Positions 37,184 through 45,391 of a stretch of DNA of 64,000 nucleotides are shown here, piece after piece. Where the stretch lies: positions 4,124,501-4,188,500 of the forward strand of contig NZ_CP120849.1 of NCBI RefSeq assembly GCF_029581355.1. Direction: 5' to 3'. Positions within the stretch are counted from its first letter, which is position 1, and each line of letters opens with the position of its first letter. This DNA is from Parabacteroides chongii. Lineage in GTDB: Bacteria > Bacteroidota > Bacteroidia > Bacteroidales > Tannerellaceae. The translations under genes and the position numbers were made by a program. The notes beneath the pieces were generated by a model. It worked only from the letters and a program-made list of their open reading frames with translations, did no database searches and had not been told where the DNA came from.

Positions 37184-40100
37184 TTATTCTTCTTTCAATA
37201 CATCAAAAATACCCAGTACGCTGCAAAGGAAACGGGCGGGAACGCTTTCGGGAGAGAGGATTACGTTGTTCTTCGGCTCGTCGTCGGTCGTTTGGTCTTC
37301 TCCCATACGATACAAAATAACGTCTCCGAGCGTTACGTCATCGTCATACTCCTGTCCCATGTACATGTATTCGAAATTCAGCAGGGCTGCAATATTCAGA
37401 AACTTGTCCACGAGGTGATAACAGGTGTAGCTTCCTGCATCCCAGACTTCTCCGCGCACCATGTTGTGCTTCCTGGCAATACCGCTTATCTTTCCTGACT
37501 TGACAATCAGACCGTTATAACGTGTAATCTTGTTGCCATTCGTCTCTTTTTCTCCTAAAACAATTATAGGAGCGGTTAGTTGCGGGATGGGCTGTACTAT
37601 TTCATAATCATCCAGTTGTTCCTTCCAGCCGGCAAGAACATCTTCTTCCAGTTCAATGGGGTGAACGAGTGTGATAGCAGCCTTTTCGGGTAATGTATAT
37701 TCTTCTTCATCCACCGTATTGAATGTGCCGTCCTCCATATAACGGAACGTACCGGTCAGTTTGTCCCCGTCGTACACACCCCATATCAGACCGGTAGCGA
37801 AGCGGTGCATGATCGGGTTTTCCACAAAGAGCGTGTTCCAGGAATCGACCGTCCAGCGGCGTCCGTTCATTAGTACTTTCTCCAGGCGGTTGGTTTGTGA
37901 CTGTACGGTGGCTTTGATCTGTTTCTTTAATTCGGAAAATTCTTTTTTGGCAGCCGTTGCTTTTACTGCATCGTCGTTTGCTCCGGGAGCTGGCATGGAC
38001 TTGATCGTCTTTTGTTTCTCATTGTCGAAGATGGACAGCGAGAAGTCAGGCATCAGCGTAACCGTGAAGTTTCGCGGACCGTAATCGAGTATCTTTTCTC
38101 CTTCTTTGTTGAAACCCAACGTGGGGACTATCTTGTCGGAGAGTTCGTCTTCCGGTATTTCCAGTGCTTTGGCGGCAAACGTAAAGGCGGCTTTTGCTGC
38201 ATTCTTTACCTGGTTGTTCGGGAACTTGACAGAGATACCGTCGATCATAACCAGAGCTACGCTTCCTCCGTTCATGGCAATGGCATTGACAACAAAGGCA
38301 GCAATGGCACCGCGTGAAGCTTCGGCCCAGTCTTTCAACTGCGTTTTCAGGCGAAGGATCTGTGTGTCGGAGCCGTAGATGCAATACGGAACCATAACCA
38401 TCTTCTTTTTGGCTTCCGCACCGTTCTCTTTCCAGAACAGGTAAATATTTTCCATCATCTGCTGGAAGTCGGGAGCGTGCAGTTGTTCTACCACTTTGTC
38501 GCAGGCTTTGACCTTATAGGCTTCTTCCAGGCTCAGGTATTCGGAAAGGATATAACGGGTGACGATGGCCGGTGCTTTCTCCGTCATATCGGCAAAGCGG
38601 ACATCGGTGAACATGTCTTCGGGTATCCAGGTGATGAACTTTTCATTGTCTTTGTCGAAGTTGTCGTTGCAGTATTCGACGACGCTTTCTTTTGTGAAGG
38701 TGAAGTCGGCACCGAACTTCCGTTCGTTATCCCAACGTTTGATGATGCGCTTTCCGGCAGCCAAAGCGTCTCCTTTCAGTTTGGGCAGGCTTGATTCCAG
38801 CAACGGGCGGGTTGCTTCTTCGTGGCCGTTTATCAATTCTTCGGCTGTTTTGCGGAGTATCTTCGATTTATTGGATAATAATCCGATGAGCGGTTTGATA
38901 TCGGTCAATTTGCAGGTGCCGTAGATCATGTCGAGCCAGTTTTGTGTCTCTTCGATCGACAGCTCGCCGCTGTTTAATAGATCCAGTGCGGTCGACTGGT
39001 TGTCGATGATATCTTCTTTTTCCAGAGTATCCTGCATCCGGTACGGGTTATAGGCATAGGCTTTGAAGACTTGGGCGTACGTGAAATTGCTAGCCGTGTT
39101 CAATAGAAGCTGTAAGCTTTTACGGGATGGGCGGTTCAGCCACTTTTTCCGTGTCTCAAGGAAAATATAAGCCGTAAGGATTGAATTGTTTGCTGTGACA
39201 CTTGTACGAACCTGGATCATTAATATATTGATAAATCGCTTGGCCAGTTCCGACTGTTCGTATAAAAGGGCCAAAGCTCCGATCAACAGGCCCGGAGCAT
39301 TTCCTCCGTAGTTATATCCGAAGTTACTGCAAAGCTTTAATCGGTTTTCCCAGGCGACCAGCGGAGTGGATTCATTCATGGCTGCCGAGATCAGGTTGTC
39401 GGCATTGCCTAAAGATTCTCCTAGAATATTCAGCATGCAACGGGCCTGCAGCTCCTTGCTTGCAGCCAGTTCTTCCGTTCCCTCGCCATTTTCTAAAAGG
39501 ATTGCCAATAGATAAAGGCTGTTTACCGCTTGCTGGACGGCGGTCGTTTCTGCTAACATCCGGTAGACAGTCATGAACAGTTCCTTGTTCTCTTTATACA
39601 ATGTGTGAAACAGGGACGGTTTATCTATATCGTTATTTTCGGTCAGGACCAGATAGTAATATATATCCAGCGGTGCTCCGATCGATTGCAGGAATGCGGG
39701 CATTTTATGCGGGTTGAGATGATAGAACAAGGCGCGTGCCGAGATCTTGTCTTTGAGGGAGTGGAGTAAACGCTCCTTTAACTCGGGGCTGAACTTATAG
39801 CTGAAATACAGGATATATGTAAAGCTCGGACCGGAATATTTGCCGGTTAAAGCCGTCAACACCGGCAGGTAACGGGCATATTTACCGGCATCCTGCTCCA
39901 ATAACAGTATCATCAGATATAATGCCAGATACAGTTCGTGGTTGCTGTTTCGTTGTTCCTCCAGTTCTTTCAGCTTGTTGGAAAGAAGTTGGTCGGCAAA
40001 AGCCTCCGATTCCGCTGGGCAATATTTAAGCAATATCTCTGCTATTTCGTATAATTCCGGGCCTTGTGCTTTGTGACGGCTTACCGACTCTTTGATTAAG

Positions 40101-40420
40101 TTTTTGAAGTCATGGCCGTAGCCGATACGCAGGCAGAGTTCCAACTCGTCTTTCAAGCCCCATTTGTGGATAGGTCCGTCACGGCGTATCTTTGAGATGA
40201 TAACTAACATGCGGCGTGCCAGTTCTGCATTTTCTCCGTTCAACTCGTGTAGGAGCCAGCCGTCGTAACTGACATATATTTTGGGGCCCGAAATAATCAC
40301 TTCGGGTACCTGATCGATCTTCTCTTCCAGATATTCATATACTTTAGGGGTAAAGGCGCATTTGTAATATCCTTGCTCATAGATCCTGGACCATTGTTCG
40401 AGCATTTGTTCTTTTGTCAT
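37184..40420 (-). CDS. Long DUF4132 protein (YehI/MolR-like)
   Basis: A 1078-residue cytoplasmic protein, first gene of the seven-gene operon. The N-terminal half (about 1-430) is a helical repeat-like region; the C-terminal half is the DUF4132 module, including RYILSEYLSL, DYGPRNFTVTLMPDFSLSIFD, RFATGLIWGVYDGDKL and LVHPIELEEDVLAGWKEQLDDYE. The ATG at 40420 (MTKEQMLEQWSRIYEQ) is chosen; the longer frame to 40522 would run through the divergent promoter and gene start on the other strand. E. coli YehI is similar in length (about 1200 residues). Molecular function unknown. Confidence 0.85.
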   Translation of the reverse strand: MTKEQMLEQWSRIYEQGYYKCAFTPKVYEYLEEKIDQVPEVIISGPKIYVSYDGWLLHELNGENAELARRMLVIISKIRRDGPIHKWGLKDELELCLRIGYGHDFKNLIKESVSRHKAQGPELYEIAEILLKYCPAESEAFADQLLSNKLKELEEQRNSNHELYLALYLMILLLEQDAGKYARYLPVLTALTGKYSGPSFTYILYFSYKFSPELKERLLHSLKDKISARALFYHLNPHKMPAFLQSIGAPLDIYYYLVLTENNDIDKPSLFHTLYKENKELFMTVYRMLAETTAVQQAVNSLYLLAILLENGEGTEELAASKELQARCMLNILGESLGNADNLISAAMNESTPLVAWENRLKLCSNFGYNYGGNAPGLLIGALALLYEQSELAKRFINILMIQVRTSVTANNSILTAYIFLETRKKWLNRPSRKSLQLLLNTASNFTYAQVFKAYAYNPYRMQDTLEKEDIIDNQSTALDLLNSGELSIEETQNWLDMIYGTCKLTDIKPLIGLLSNKSKILRKTAEELINGHEEATRPLLESSLPKLKGDALAAGKRIIKRWDNERKFGADFTFTKESVVEYCNDNFDKDNEKFITWIPEDMFTDVRFADMTEKAPAIVTRYILSEYLSLEEAYKVKACDKVVEQLHAPDFQQMMENIYLFWKENGAEAKKKMVMVPYCIYGSDTQILRLKTQLKDWAEASRGAIAAFVVNAIAMNGGSVALVMIDGISVKFPNNQVKNAAKAAFTFAAKALEIPEDELSDKIVPTLGFNKEGEKILDYGPRNFTVTLMPDFSLSIFDNEKQKTIKSMPAPGANDDAVKATAAKKEFSELKKQIKATVQSQTNRLEKVLMNGRRWTVDSWNTLFVENPIMHRFATGLIWGVYDGDKLTGTFRYMEDGTFNTVDEEEYTLPEKAAITLVHPIELEEDVLAGWKEQLDDYEIVQPIPQLTAPIIVLGEKETNGNKITRYNGLIVKSGKISGIARKHNMVRGEVWDAGSYTCYHLVDKFLNIAALLNFEYMYMGQEYDDDVTLGDVILYRMGEDQTTDDEPKNNVILSPESVPARFLCSVLGIFDVLKEE

Positions 40421-40458
40421 GATATCTTTTAAAGTTTGCTTTTGATTTAATATAAAAG

Positions 40459-40488
40459 CAAATGTATAAAAAATATTTTGTAATTTTG
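40459..40488. promoter_or_regulatory. Divergent -7 boxes between the DUF4132 operon and the His-rich gene
   Basis: On the minus strand TACATTTG (40466 to 40459) lies 39 bp before the DUF4132 ATG. On the plus strand TAATTTTG (40481-40488) lies ahead of the His-rich protein gene. Both fit the TAnnTTTG consensus. The two promoters would face away from each other within about 30 bp, so they could be co-regulated. No clear -33 boxes were found. Confidence 0.45.
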
Positions 40489-40521
40489 CACCTTCTAAAC
40501 AATATGGGTGTGAGAGAAACA

Positions 40522-40863
40522 ATGAATAAATATCTGAAATGGTTGTTACCGGTGATTTTTATCGCCTACTACAGCAGTATCACGTTGTTTATTCATGTCC
40601 ATATCGAACATGGCACGACGATTGTCCATTCGCATCCCTTTGGAAAGCTGAAGGGCGGTGTCTGCCATCATCATGCTTCCTTATCTGAAATACAACTATT
40701 CCACATACTGACGACTCTCAGTGTGGAAGACGGAGCCGTACATGCCCTCTATCTGAATTTTAGTGCACAACAAATAGCTGAAATAGTTGAACAGCCGGTT
40801 TATCCGGACTATATGCTCCCCGACAAAGGGCTGCTTTCTCTTCGTGCTCCTCCCGTTTTCTGA
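40522..40863 (+). CDS. Histidine-rich membrane-anchored small protein
   Basis: A protein of about 113 residues with a single N-terminal membrane helix (KWLLPVIFIAYYSSITLF). It is followed by a cluster of potential metal ligands: HVHIEHGTTIVHSHPFGK and GGVCHHHASL. The remainder is unassigned. The ATG at 40522 puts the helix at the very N-terminus; an ATG at 40504 is possible. It precedes a TonB-dependent receptor gene in the same orientation, with an array of palindromes between. The ligand cluster and neighbour suggest handling of a metal ion or metal complex at the periplasmic face. I do not recognise a named family. Confidence 0.65.
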   Translation: MNKYLKWLLPVIFIAYYSSITLFIHVHIEHGTTIVHSHPFGKLKGGVCHHHASLSEIQLFHILTTLSVEDGAVHALYLNFSAQQIAEIVEQPVYPDYMLPDKGLLSLRAPPVF

Positions 40864-40933
40864 TAACAGATAGTAATACTTTAATTGATAAGGATAGGTG
40901 TTTCTAATGAAAACATACTCTCTTTCTAACTTT

Positions 40934-41013
40934 TTGACCTTGGTCGAAAATGTATTTGACCCAGGCCAAAAACATGTTTGACCAAGGTCAAAAATGTATT
41001 CGACCTGGGTCGA
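40934..41013. repeat. Four palindromes at an exact 22-bp period
   Basis: Four 14-bp palindromes of the form TTGACC-NN-GGTCAA begin at 40934, 40956, 40978 and 41000. Central dinucleotides are TT, CA, AA and TG, and the third is perfect. The 8-bp linkers are AAATGTAT, AAACATGT and AAATGTAT. The 22-bp step puts every site on about the same face of the helix. They lie 82 bp before the TonB receptor ATG, suggesting cooperative operators. A dispersed intergenic repeat family is the alternative. Confidence 0.85.
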
Positions 41014-41095
41014 ATATATAAAATGTCAGGTACTTTGGCTTAAAAAGTATTGTGCCTTACATTATAACATTACCTATTTATCAGAACAAATCGCA

Positions 41096-43396
41096 ATGAA
41101 TAAGATTTTTACTCTTATACTATGCCTGTGCTGTGTCTTTACGACTGCATGGGCTGATGATGCTCCGTCGCTGAACCCGTCGGATGCCAATATCGTAGGA
41201 CATATATTGGACAAGAAAACAGGGGAGCATCTTTCTTTTATTAATGTATTCCTGAAAGGAACAACGATCGGTACGTCGACCGATGCAACCGGTCATTATT
41301 ATCTGAAAAACCTGCCCGAAGGCAAGTATACACTGGTGATGAAAACATTGGGTTTTAAAACTGTTGAGAAACCTGTTACTTTAAAGAAAGGAAAAACACT
41401 GGAAATAAATTTCGATGCGGAAGAAGACCTGGTGGCATTAGACGGGGTGGTCGTATCGGCAAACCGTAATGAGACAACGCGCCGTCTGGCTCCTTCGCTT
41501 GTGAATGTGCTCGATTCGAAAACCTTTGAAACAACGCATGCCACTTCCCTGGCGGACGGACTGAACTTCCAGCCGGGTGTACGTGTGGAAAACAACTGTC
41601 AGAATTGCGGATTCCAGCAAGTTCGTATCAACGGACTAGAAGGTCCTTACACGCAGATACTGGTGGATAGCCGTCCGATATTCAGTGCGCTGACCGGTGT
41701 ATACGGGCTGGAGCAGATTCCGGCGAATATGATCGAGCGGGTGGAGATCATGCGTGGGGGAGGTTCTGCCTTGTTCGGTTCTTCCGCTATTGCCGGTACA
41801 ATCAATATCATTACAAAGGAACCTTTGAGAAATTCCGCACAGATATCCCATTCACTAACAATGGTCGGCGGCGACCGTCCGGACAATAACACGACCATTA
41901 ATGCTTCGCTGGTGACTGACGACCATAAGGCAGGTATCTATATGTTCGGGCAGAACCGTTACCGCGGTGCTTACGATCATGATGGCGACGGCTTTACCGA
42001 ATTAGGCAAACTGAACGCCCGTACGCTGGGCTTCCGATCTTATCTGAAGACGAGCATGTATTCGAAGCTGACTTTCGAATATCATAATATCAATGAATAC
42101 CGTCGTGGCGGTAACTTATTGGACCTGCCTCCCCATGAAGCGGATATCGCCGAACAGACAGAGCATAATATCAATGGCGGCGGTTTGAAATTCGACCTCT
42201 TTTCGAAAGATTATAAACATCGTTTGAACGTGTACACTTCAGCCCAGCATACACAGAGAAGCAGTTATTACGGTGCCGAAAAGAATCCGAATGCATACGG
42301 AAGTACGACCGATATGACCTTTGTGGGTGGTGCGCAGTATTCATACGAATGGGACAAATGCTTGTTCATGCCGGCTGAATTTACCGGCGGTGCTGAATAT
42401 AACTATGATGATTTGCAGGATAAGATGCTGGGTTATCATCGTACGATCGAGCAGACTGTACATATCGGAAGTGTGTTCCTGCAAAACGAATGGAAGAATG
42501 AGAAATGGAGCTTTCTTGTCGGAGCCCGTATGGATAAACATAACCTGATCGATCATGCCATATTCAGCCCGCGTGCCAATGTGCGTTTCAATCCGATCAG
42601 CGATGTGAATCTGCGTATGTCGTATTCAAGCGGTTTCCGTGCGCCGCAGGCATTCGATGAGGATTTGCATATCACGGCTGTAGGTGGTGATGTGGCTATC
42701 ATACAGATATCTCCGGACCTGAAAGAGGAAAATTCGCAGAGTGTAAGTCTTTCTGCTGATTTCTATCGCCGTTTCGGTCCGGTTCAGACTAATTTTCTGA
42801 TAGAAGGTTTCTATACGGATTTACGAAATGTATTCATTTTGGAAGAGATTGGCCGTGATGATGATAACAACCTGCTGATGGAACGGCGTAACGGGAAAGG
42901 TGCCCGTGTAATGGGTATCAACCTGGAAGCAAAGGCGGTATATTCATGGATGCAGATACAGGCGGGTGCAACGATCCAGCGCAGCCGTTACAAAGAGCCG
43001 GAAAGCTGGAGCGAGAATAAAAACCTGGTACCTCAGAAGAAGATGTTCCGTTCGCCGGATGTGTATGGTTATTTTACCTCTTCATTTACTCCGGTAAAAC
43101 GCTTTACAGCTTCGTTGACCGGAACGTATACTGGAAGTATGCTGGTGCAGCACCTGGCAGGCTATATACCGGAAGACAGGGAGGAGACGACGAAGGATTT
43201 CTTTGATCTGAATGTGAAGGTAGCCTATGATTTTCCTCTTTACAAGTCTGTCACTTTGCAGGTGAATGCGGGTGTTCAGAATATCTTTAACTCTTATCAG
43301 GATGACTTTGACAAGGGTCCCCAGCGTGATGCCGGATATATCTATGGTCCCGGTATTCCGCGCAGTTATTTTATCGGATGTAAGATCAGTTATTGA
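41096..43396 (+). CDS. TonB-dependent outer-membrane receptor
   Basis: A 766-residue outer-membrane receptor. The ATG at 41096 starts a signal peptide (MNKIFTLILCLCCVFTTAWA). A carboxypeptidase-regulatory-like domain follows (about 32-110: VGHILDKKTGEHLSFINVFL). The plug (about 115-240) contains Cys168 and Cys171 (NCQNCGFQQVRINGLEG) and MIERVEIMRGGGSALFGSSAIAGTINII. The rest is a 22-strand barrel ending in the aromatic tail RSYFIGCKISY. The plug CxxC is notable and could bind a metal. No SusD-like partner is present, so a siderophore, haem or metal-chelate cargo is more likely than a glycan. A terminator follows at 43420. Confidence 0.9.
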   Translation: MNKIFTLILCLCCVFTTAWADDAPSLNPSDANIVGHILDKKTGEHLSFINVFLKGTTIGTSTDATGHYYLKNLPEGKYTLVMKTLGFKTVEKPVTLKKGKTLEINFDAEEDLVALDGVVVSANRNETTRRLAPSLVNVLDSKTFETTHATSLADGLNFQPGVRVENNCQNCGFQQVRINGLEGPYTQILVDSRPIFSALTGVYGLEQIPANMIERVEIMRGGGSALFGSSAIAGTINIITKEPLRNSAQISHSLTMVGGDRPDNNTTINASLVTDDHKAGIYMFGQNRYRGAYDHDGDGFTELGKLNARTLGFRSYLKTSMYSKLTFEYHNINEYRRGGNLLDLPPHEADIAEQTEHNINGGGLKFDLFSKDYKHRLNVYTSAQHTQRSSYYGAEKNPNAYGSTTDMTFVGGAQYSYEWDKCLFMPAEFTGGAEYNYDDLQDKMLGYHRTIEQTVHIGSVFLQNEWKNEKWSFLVGARMDKHNLIDHAIFSPRANVRFNPISDVNLRMSYSSGFRAPQAFDEDLHITAVGGDVAIIQISPDLKEENSQSVSLSADFYRRFGPVQTNFLIEGFYTDLRNVFILEEIGRDDDNNLLMERRNGKGARVMGINLEAKAVYSWMQIQAGATIQRSRYKEPESWSENKNLVPQKKMFRSPDVYGYFTSSFTPVKRFTASLTGTYTGSMLVQHLAGYIPEDREETTKDFFDLNVKVAYDFPLYKSVTLQVNAGVQNIFNSYQDDFDKGPQRDAGYIYGPGIPRSYFIGCKISY

Positions 43397-43419
43397 CAGG
43401 CTGATATAAAATATTCGGG

Positions 43420-43462
43420 AAAGCCCGGTAGAAGTTCCTTGCTTTTACCGGGCTTTATGTTT
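43420..43462 (+). terminator. Terminator after the TonB receptor
   Basis: AAAGCCCGGTA (43420-43430) pairs with TACCGGGCTTT (43446-43456) and is followed by a T-rich stretch. It separates the receptor from the HIT gene. Confidence 0.8.
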
Positions 43463-43495
43463 ACTTTAGCGGCAATTTAATAAATCTGATATAAC

Positions 43496-43927
43496 ATGAA
43501 TTTAAGTGATCCCAAGGATTGTCTGTATTGCACGAACAATCAGACATTACACGATCTAATGATCGAAATAGCTCCTTTATCCGTATCCAGACTGTTTCTT
43601 TTCAAGGAACAAACTTACTATGGACGTTGCCTGGTTTCTTACAAGGACCATGTACATGATCTGAATATGTTAAGTGATGAGGACAGGAATGCGTTTATGG
43701 CGGATGTGGTAAAGGTAACACGTGCCATGCAGAAGGTTTTCAATCCACAAAAAATAAATTACGGTGCTTATTCCGATAAACTTTCTCATCTTCATTTCCA
43801 CCTGGCTCCTAAATATGAGGATGGTCCCGACTTCGGAGGAACGTTCATAATGAACCCTCAAAAGGTTTATTTGTCGGATCAGGAATATGAAGGAATGATT
43901 GCGAAGTTAAAGGATGCGTTGGTATAA
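43496..43927 (+). CDS. HIT-family (histidine triad) protein
   Basis: A 143-residue HIT-domain protein, a nucleotide-binding hydrolase or transferase family acting on the alpha-phosphate of substrates such as AMP derivatives. The triad is in SHLHFHLAPKYED near residue 100. The N-terminal CLYCTNN carries the Cys pair often seen in HIT proteins that bind zinc. FKEQTYYGRCLVSYKDHVHDL matches the family's substrate-side strand. The true substrate is not deducible. It stands alone with a hairpin after it. Confidence 0.9.
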   Translation: MNLSDPKDCLYCTNNQTLHDLMIEIAPLSVSRLFLFKEQTYYGRCLVSYKDHVHDLNMLSDEDRNAFMADVVKVTRAMQKVFNPQKINYGAYSDKLSHLHFHLAPKYEDGPDFGGTFIMNPQKVYLSDQEYEGMIAKLKDALV

Positions 43928-43935
43928 AAATAAAA

Positions 43936-43968
43936 ACAAAAGGAAAGCTGCCGGGCTTTCCTTTGTTG
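43936..43968. terminator. Bidirectional terminator between HIT and toxin genes
   Basis: CAAAAGGAAAGC pairs with GCTTTCCTTTG across a short loop (43936-43966), with A-rich sequence on one side and T-rich on the other. It lies between the convergent HIT gene and toxin gene and can serve both. Confidence 0.7.
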
Positions 43969-43969
43969 T

Positions 43970-44293
43970 TTATTTTAGTTGTTCGATAAAGCTTTTTGGA
44001 TTCTGGCTGTTAGGCCAAATGCAAACAATGTAGATTGTCTTTTTTTCTACATAGTAAAGGATTTTATGGTTTCTATGTTCGACAAAGGAACCATAATTTC
44101 TTTTACATGTTTCGGTTTCCGGTTCATAAGATCCCATATTGGGATTTAATGCCAGCAAGTCTACGGTTTCTAAAATGCCATTAATGAATTTATCCGCAGC
44201 TCTAAGTCCCATTTCTTTTTTGTACCAGGCATAAATTGTTCGAGCTTGTTTTCTTGCTGTGCGTTTCCATGCAATAACTAAAGATTCCTCCAT
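43970..44293 (-). CDS. RelE/ParE-family toxin
   Basis: A 107-residue protein of the type II RelE/ParE toxin superfamily. It has the helical N-terminus RTARKQARTIYAWYKKEMGLRAAD cut to family form, the central RKNYGSFVEHRNHKILYYVEKKTIYIVCIW sheet region and a short tail. RelE-type members cleave mRNA on the ribosome and ParE-type members poison gyrase; which applies here is not clear. The start overlaps the upstream antitoxin gene by 16 bp, as in toxin-antitoxin pairs. Confidence 0.85.
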   Translation of the reverse strand: MEESLVIAWKRTARKQARTIYAWYKKEMGLRAADKFINGILETVDLLALNPNMGSYEPETETCKRNYGSFVEHRNHKILYYVEKKTIYIVCIWPNSQNPKSFIEQLK

Positions 44294-44580
44294 GAAGCGA
44301 CAGCTTTTCGCATTTCATCTTGTGTGTAATAGACAGAATCTTCCTCTGCCAACCTAAGACTTTCCATCTTTTCTTCATGGGACAACGGGTGCATGGCACT
44401 TTCTATCTCTTCATCGGTAACGAAGTCTATCTCGTCAACAGTTACTCTACGGGATATTTTATATTTGTTAGATGCAATCCGTTTGATATACTTCTTTACT
44501 CTCTCGATACTTTCTGTGTCAAGGTTGATAATTTCGTTGAACAGTTCCAGGTGTTCACCCTGTAATTCCATTACTTTCAT
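44278..44580 (-). CDS. Putative antitoxin of the RelE/ParE pair
   Basis: A 100-residue, partly acidic protein directly upstream of the toxin gene, with a 16-bp overlap. The start at 44580 (MKVMELQGEHLELF) is preceded by a clear AAAGGAG ribosome site; the longer frame to 44613 lacks one. The C-terminal half (HPLSHEEKMESLRLAEEDSV) is acidic and likely wraps the toxin. The N-terminal half has IERVKKYIKRI, a helical basic stretch that could bind DNA. No named antitoxin family is recognised, so the call rests on position. Confidence 0.75.
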   Translation of the reverse strand: MKVMELQGEHLELFNEIINLDTESIERVKKYIKRIASNKYKISRRVTVDEIDFVTDEEIESAMHPLSHEEKMESLRLAEEDSVYYTQDEMRKAVASWRNL

Positions 44581-44670
44581 ATGTTTGCTCCTTTCGGTTT
44601 TGATGAAGTACAAATGTATTTATTTTTTTGATAAGAACAATGAAATAACTCTTTTCTTTCAGGGGGCAGT

Positions 44671-44760
44671 GGTCACATGGCAATTATACTTGGTGAAGCG
44701 AAACCTTACGGAGCGGATCTTGATCCGCTCCGGTATAATAGTGGCGATATCCATGCGACC
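44671..44760. repeat. Long imperfect inverted repeat upstream of the TA pair
   Basis: The outer arms GGTCACATGG (44671-44680) and CCATGCGACC (44751-44760) match at nine of ten positions when inverted. The centre has a perfect GGAGCGGATC/GATCCGCTCC hairpin (44710-44731). An ATTATAC motif is shared by both halves at different spacing. No coding frame of note is present. It may be a miniature mobile-element relic or a structured RNA. Confidence 0.6.
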
Positions 44761-44784
44761 TGAACCATGTCGCTCCCGGATAAT

Positions 44785-45387
44785 CTAACCTTTCAAACTT
44801 TTATTTATTTCATCAATATAATTGAGAATTTCTTCTCGACCCTCTTTTTTCTCGGAAGAGGATAGGAGGATAGGAGGTAGTTCTTCCCAGCTTTCCAGTA
44901 ATTTATCCTGATAGGCCTTTAGGTTCTCCTTCAGACGTCCTTTGCTTATTTTGTCGATCTTGGTGAAGATGATTGAGAAAGGTACGCCATTTTCTCCCAG
45001 CCATTCCATAAACTCCAGGTCGATCTTTTGTGCTTCGTGACGGCAGTCGAGTAACACAAAGAGATTGGTTAGTTGTTCGCGTTCCAGTATATAATCTTCA
45101 ATAATCCGCTGGATATTCTCCCGTCCTTCTTTGCCGCGCTGGGCAAAACCGTAACCGGGAAGGTCGACCAGAAACCAGTTGTTGTTGATCATAAAATGAT
45201 TGATAAGCAAAGTCTTTCCCGGCTTCTGTGAAGTCATCGCCAAACCTTTCTTACCTGTCAGCATATTGATAAGGGAGGATTTGCCAACATTGCTTCGCCC
45301 GATAAAGGCATACTCCGGAAAGTTACCTGCGGGACATTTCTTTACGTCTGTGTTACTGATAACAAATTCTGCACTTTTGATTTCCAT
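44785..45387 (-). CDS. engB: Ribosome-biogenesis GTP-binding protein EngB (YsxC/YihA)
   Basis: A 200-residue TRAFAC-class GTPase needed for large ribosomal subunit maturation. The GTPase motifs are G1 [12 protein letters not shown], a G2/G3 region [13 protein letters not shown] then [11 protein letters not shown]4 TKIDK and a G5-like LSSSEK. Length fits the family. It starts 4 bp after the symporter stop on the same strand, so the two are probably co-transcribed, though functionally unrelated. Confidence 0.95.
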   Translation of the reverse strand: MEIKSAEFVISNTDVKKCPAGNFPEYAFIGRSNVGKSSLINMLTGKKGLAMTSQKPGKTLLINHFMINNNWFLVDLPGYGFAQRGKEGRENIQRIIEDYILEREQLTNLFVLLDCRHEAQKIDLEFMEWLGENGVPFSIIFTKIDKISKGRLKENLKAYQDKLLESWEELPPILLSSSEKKEGREEILNYIDEINKSLKG

Positions 45388-45391
45388 ATTC

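Noticed and set aside
40934..41013. Possible CRISPR array
   Set aside because: Units are 22-bp palindromic repeats with no unique spacers and no cas genes, so it is an operator-like or dispersed repeat array.
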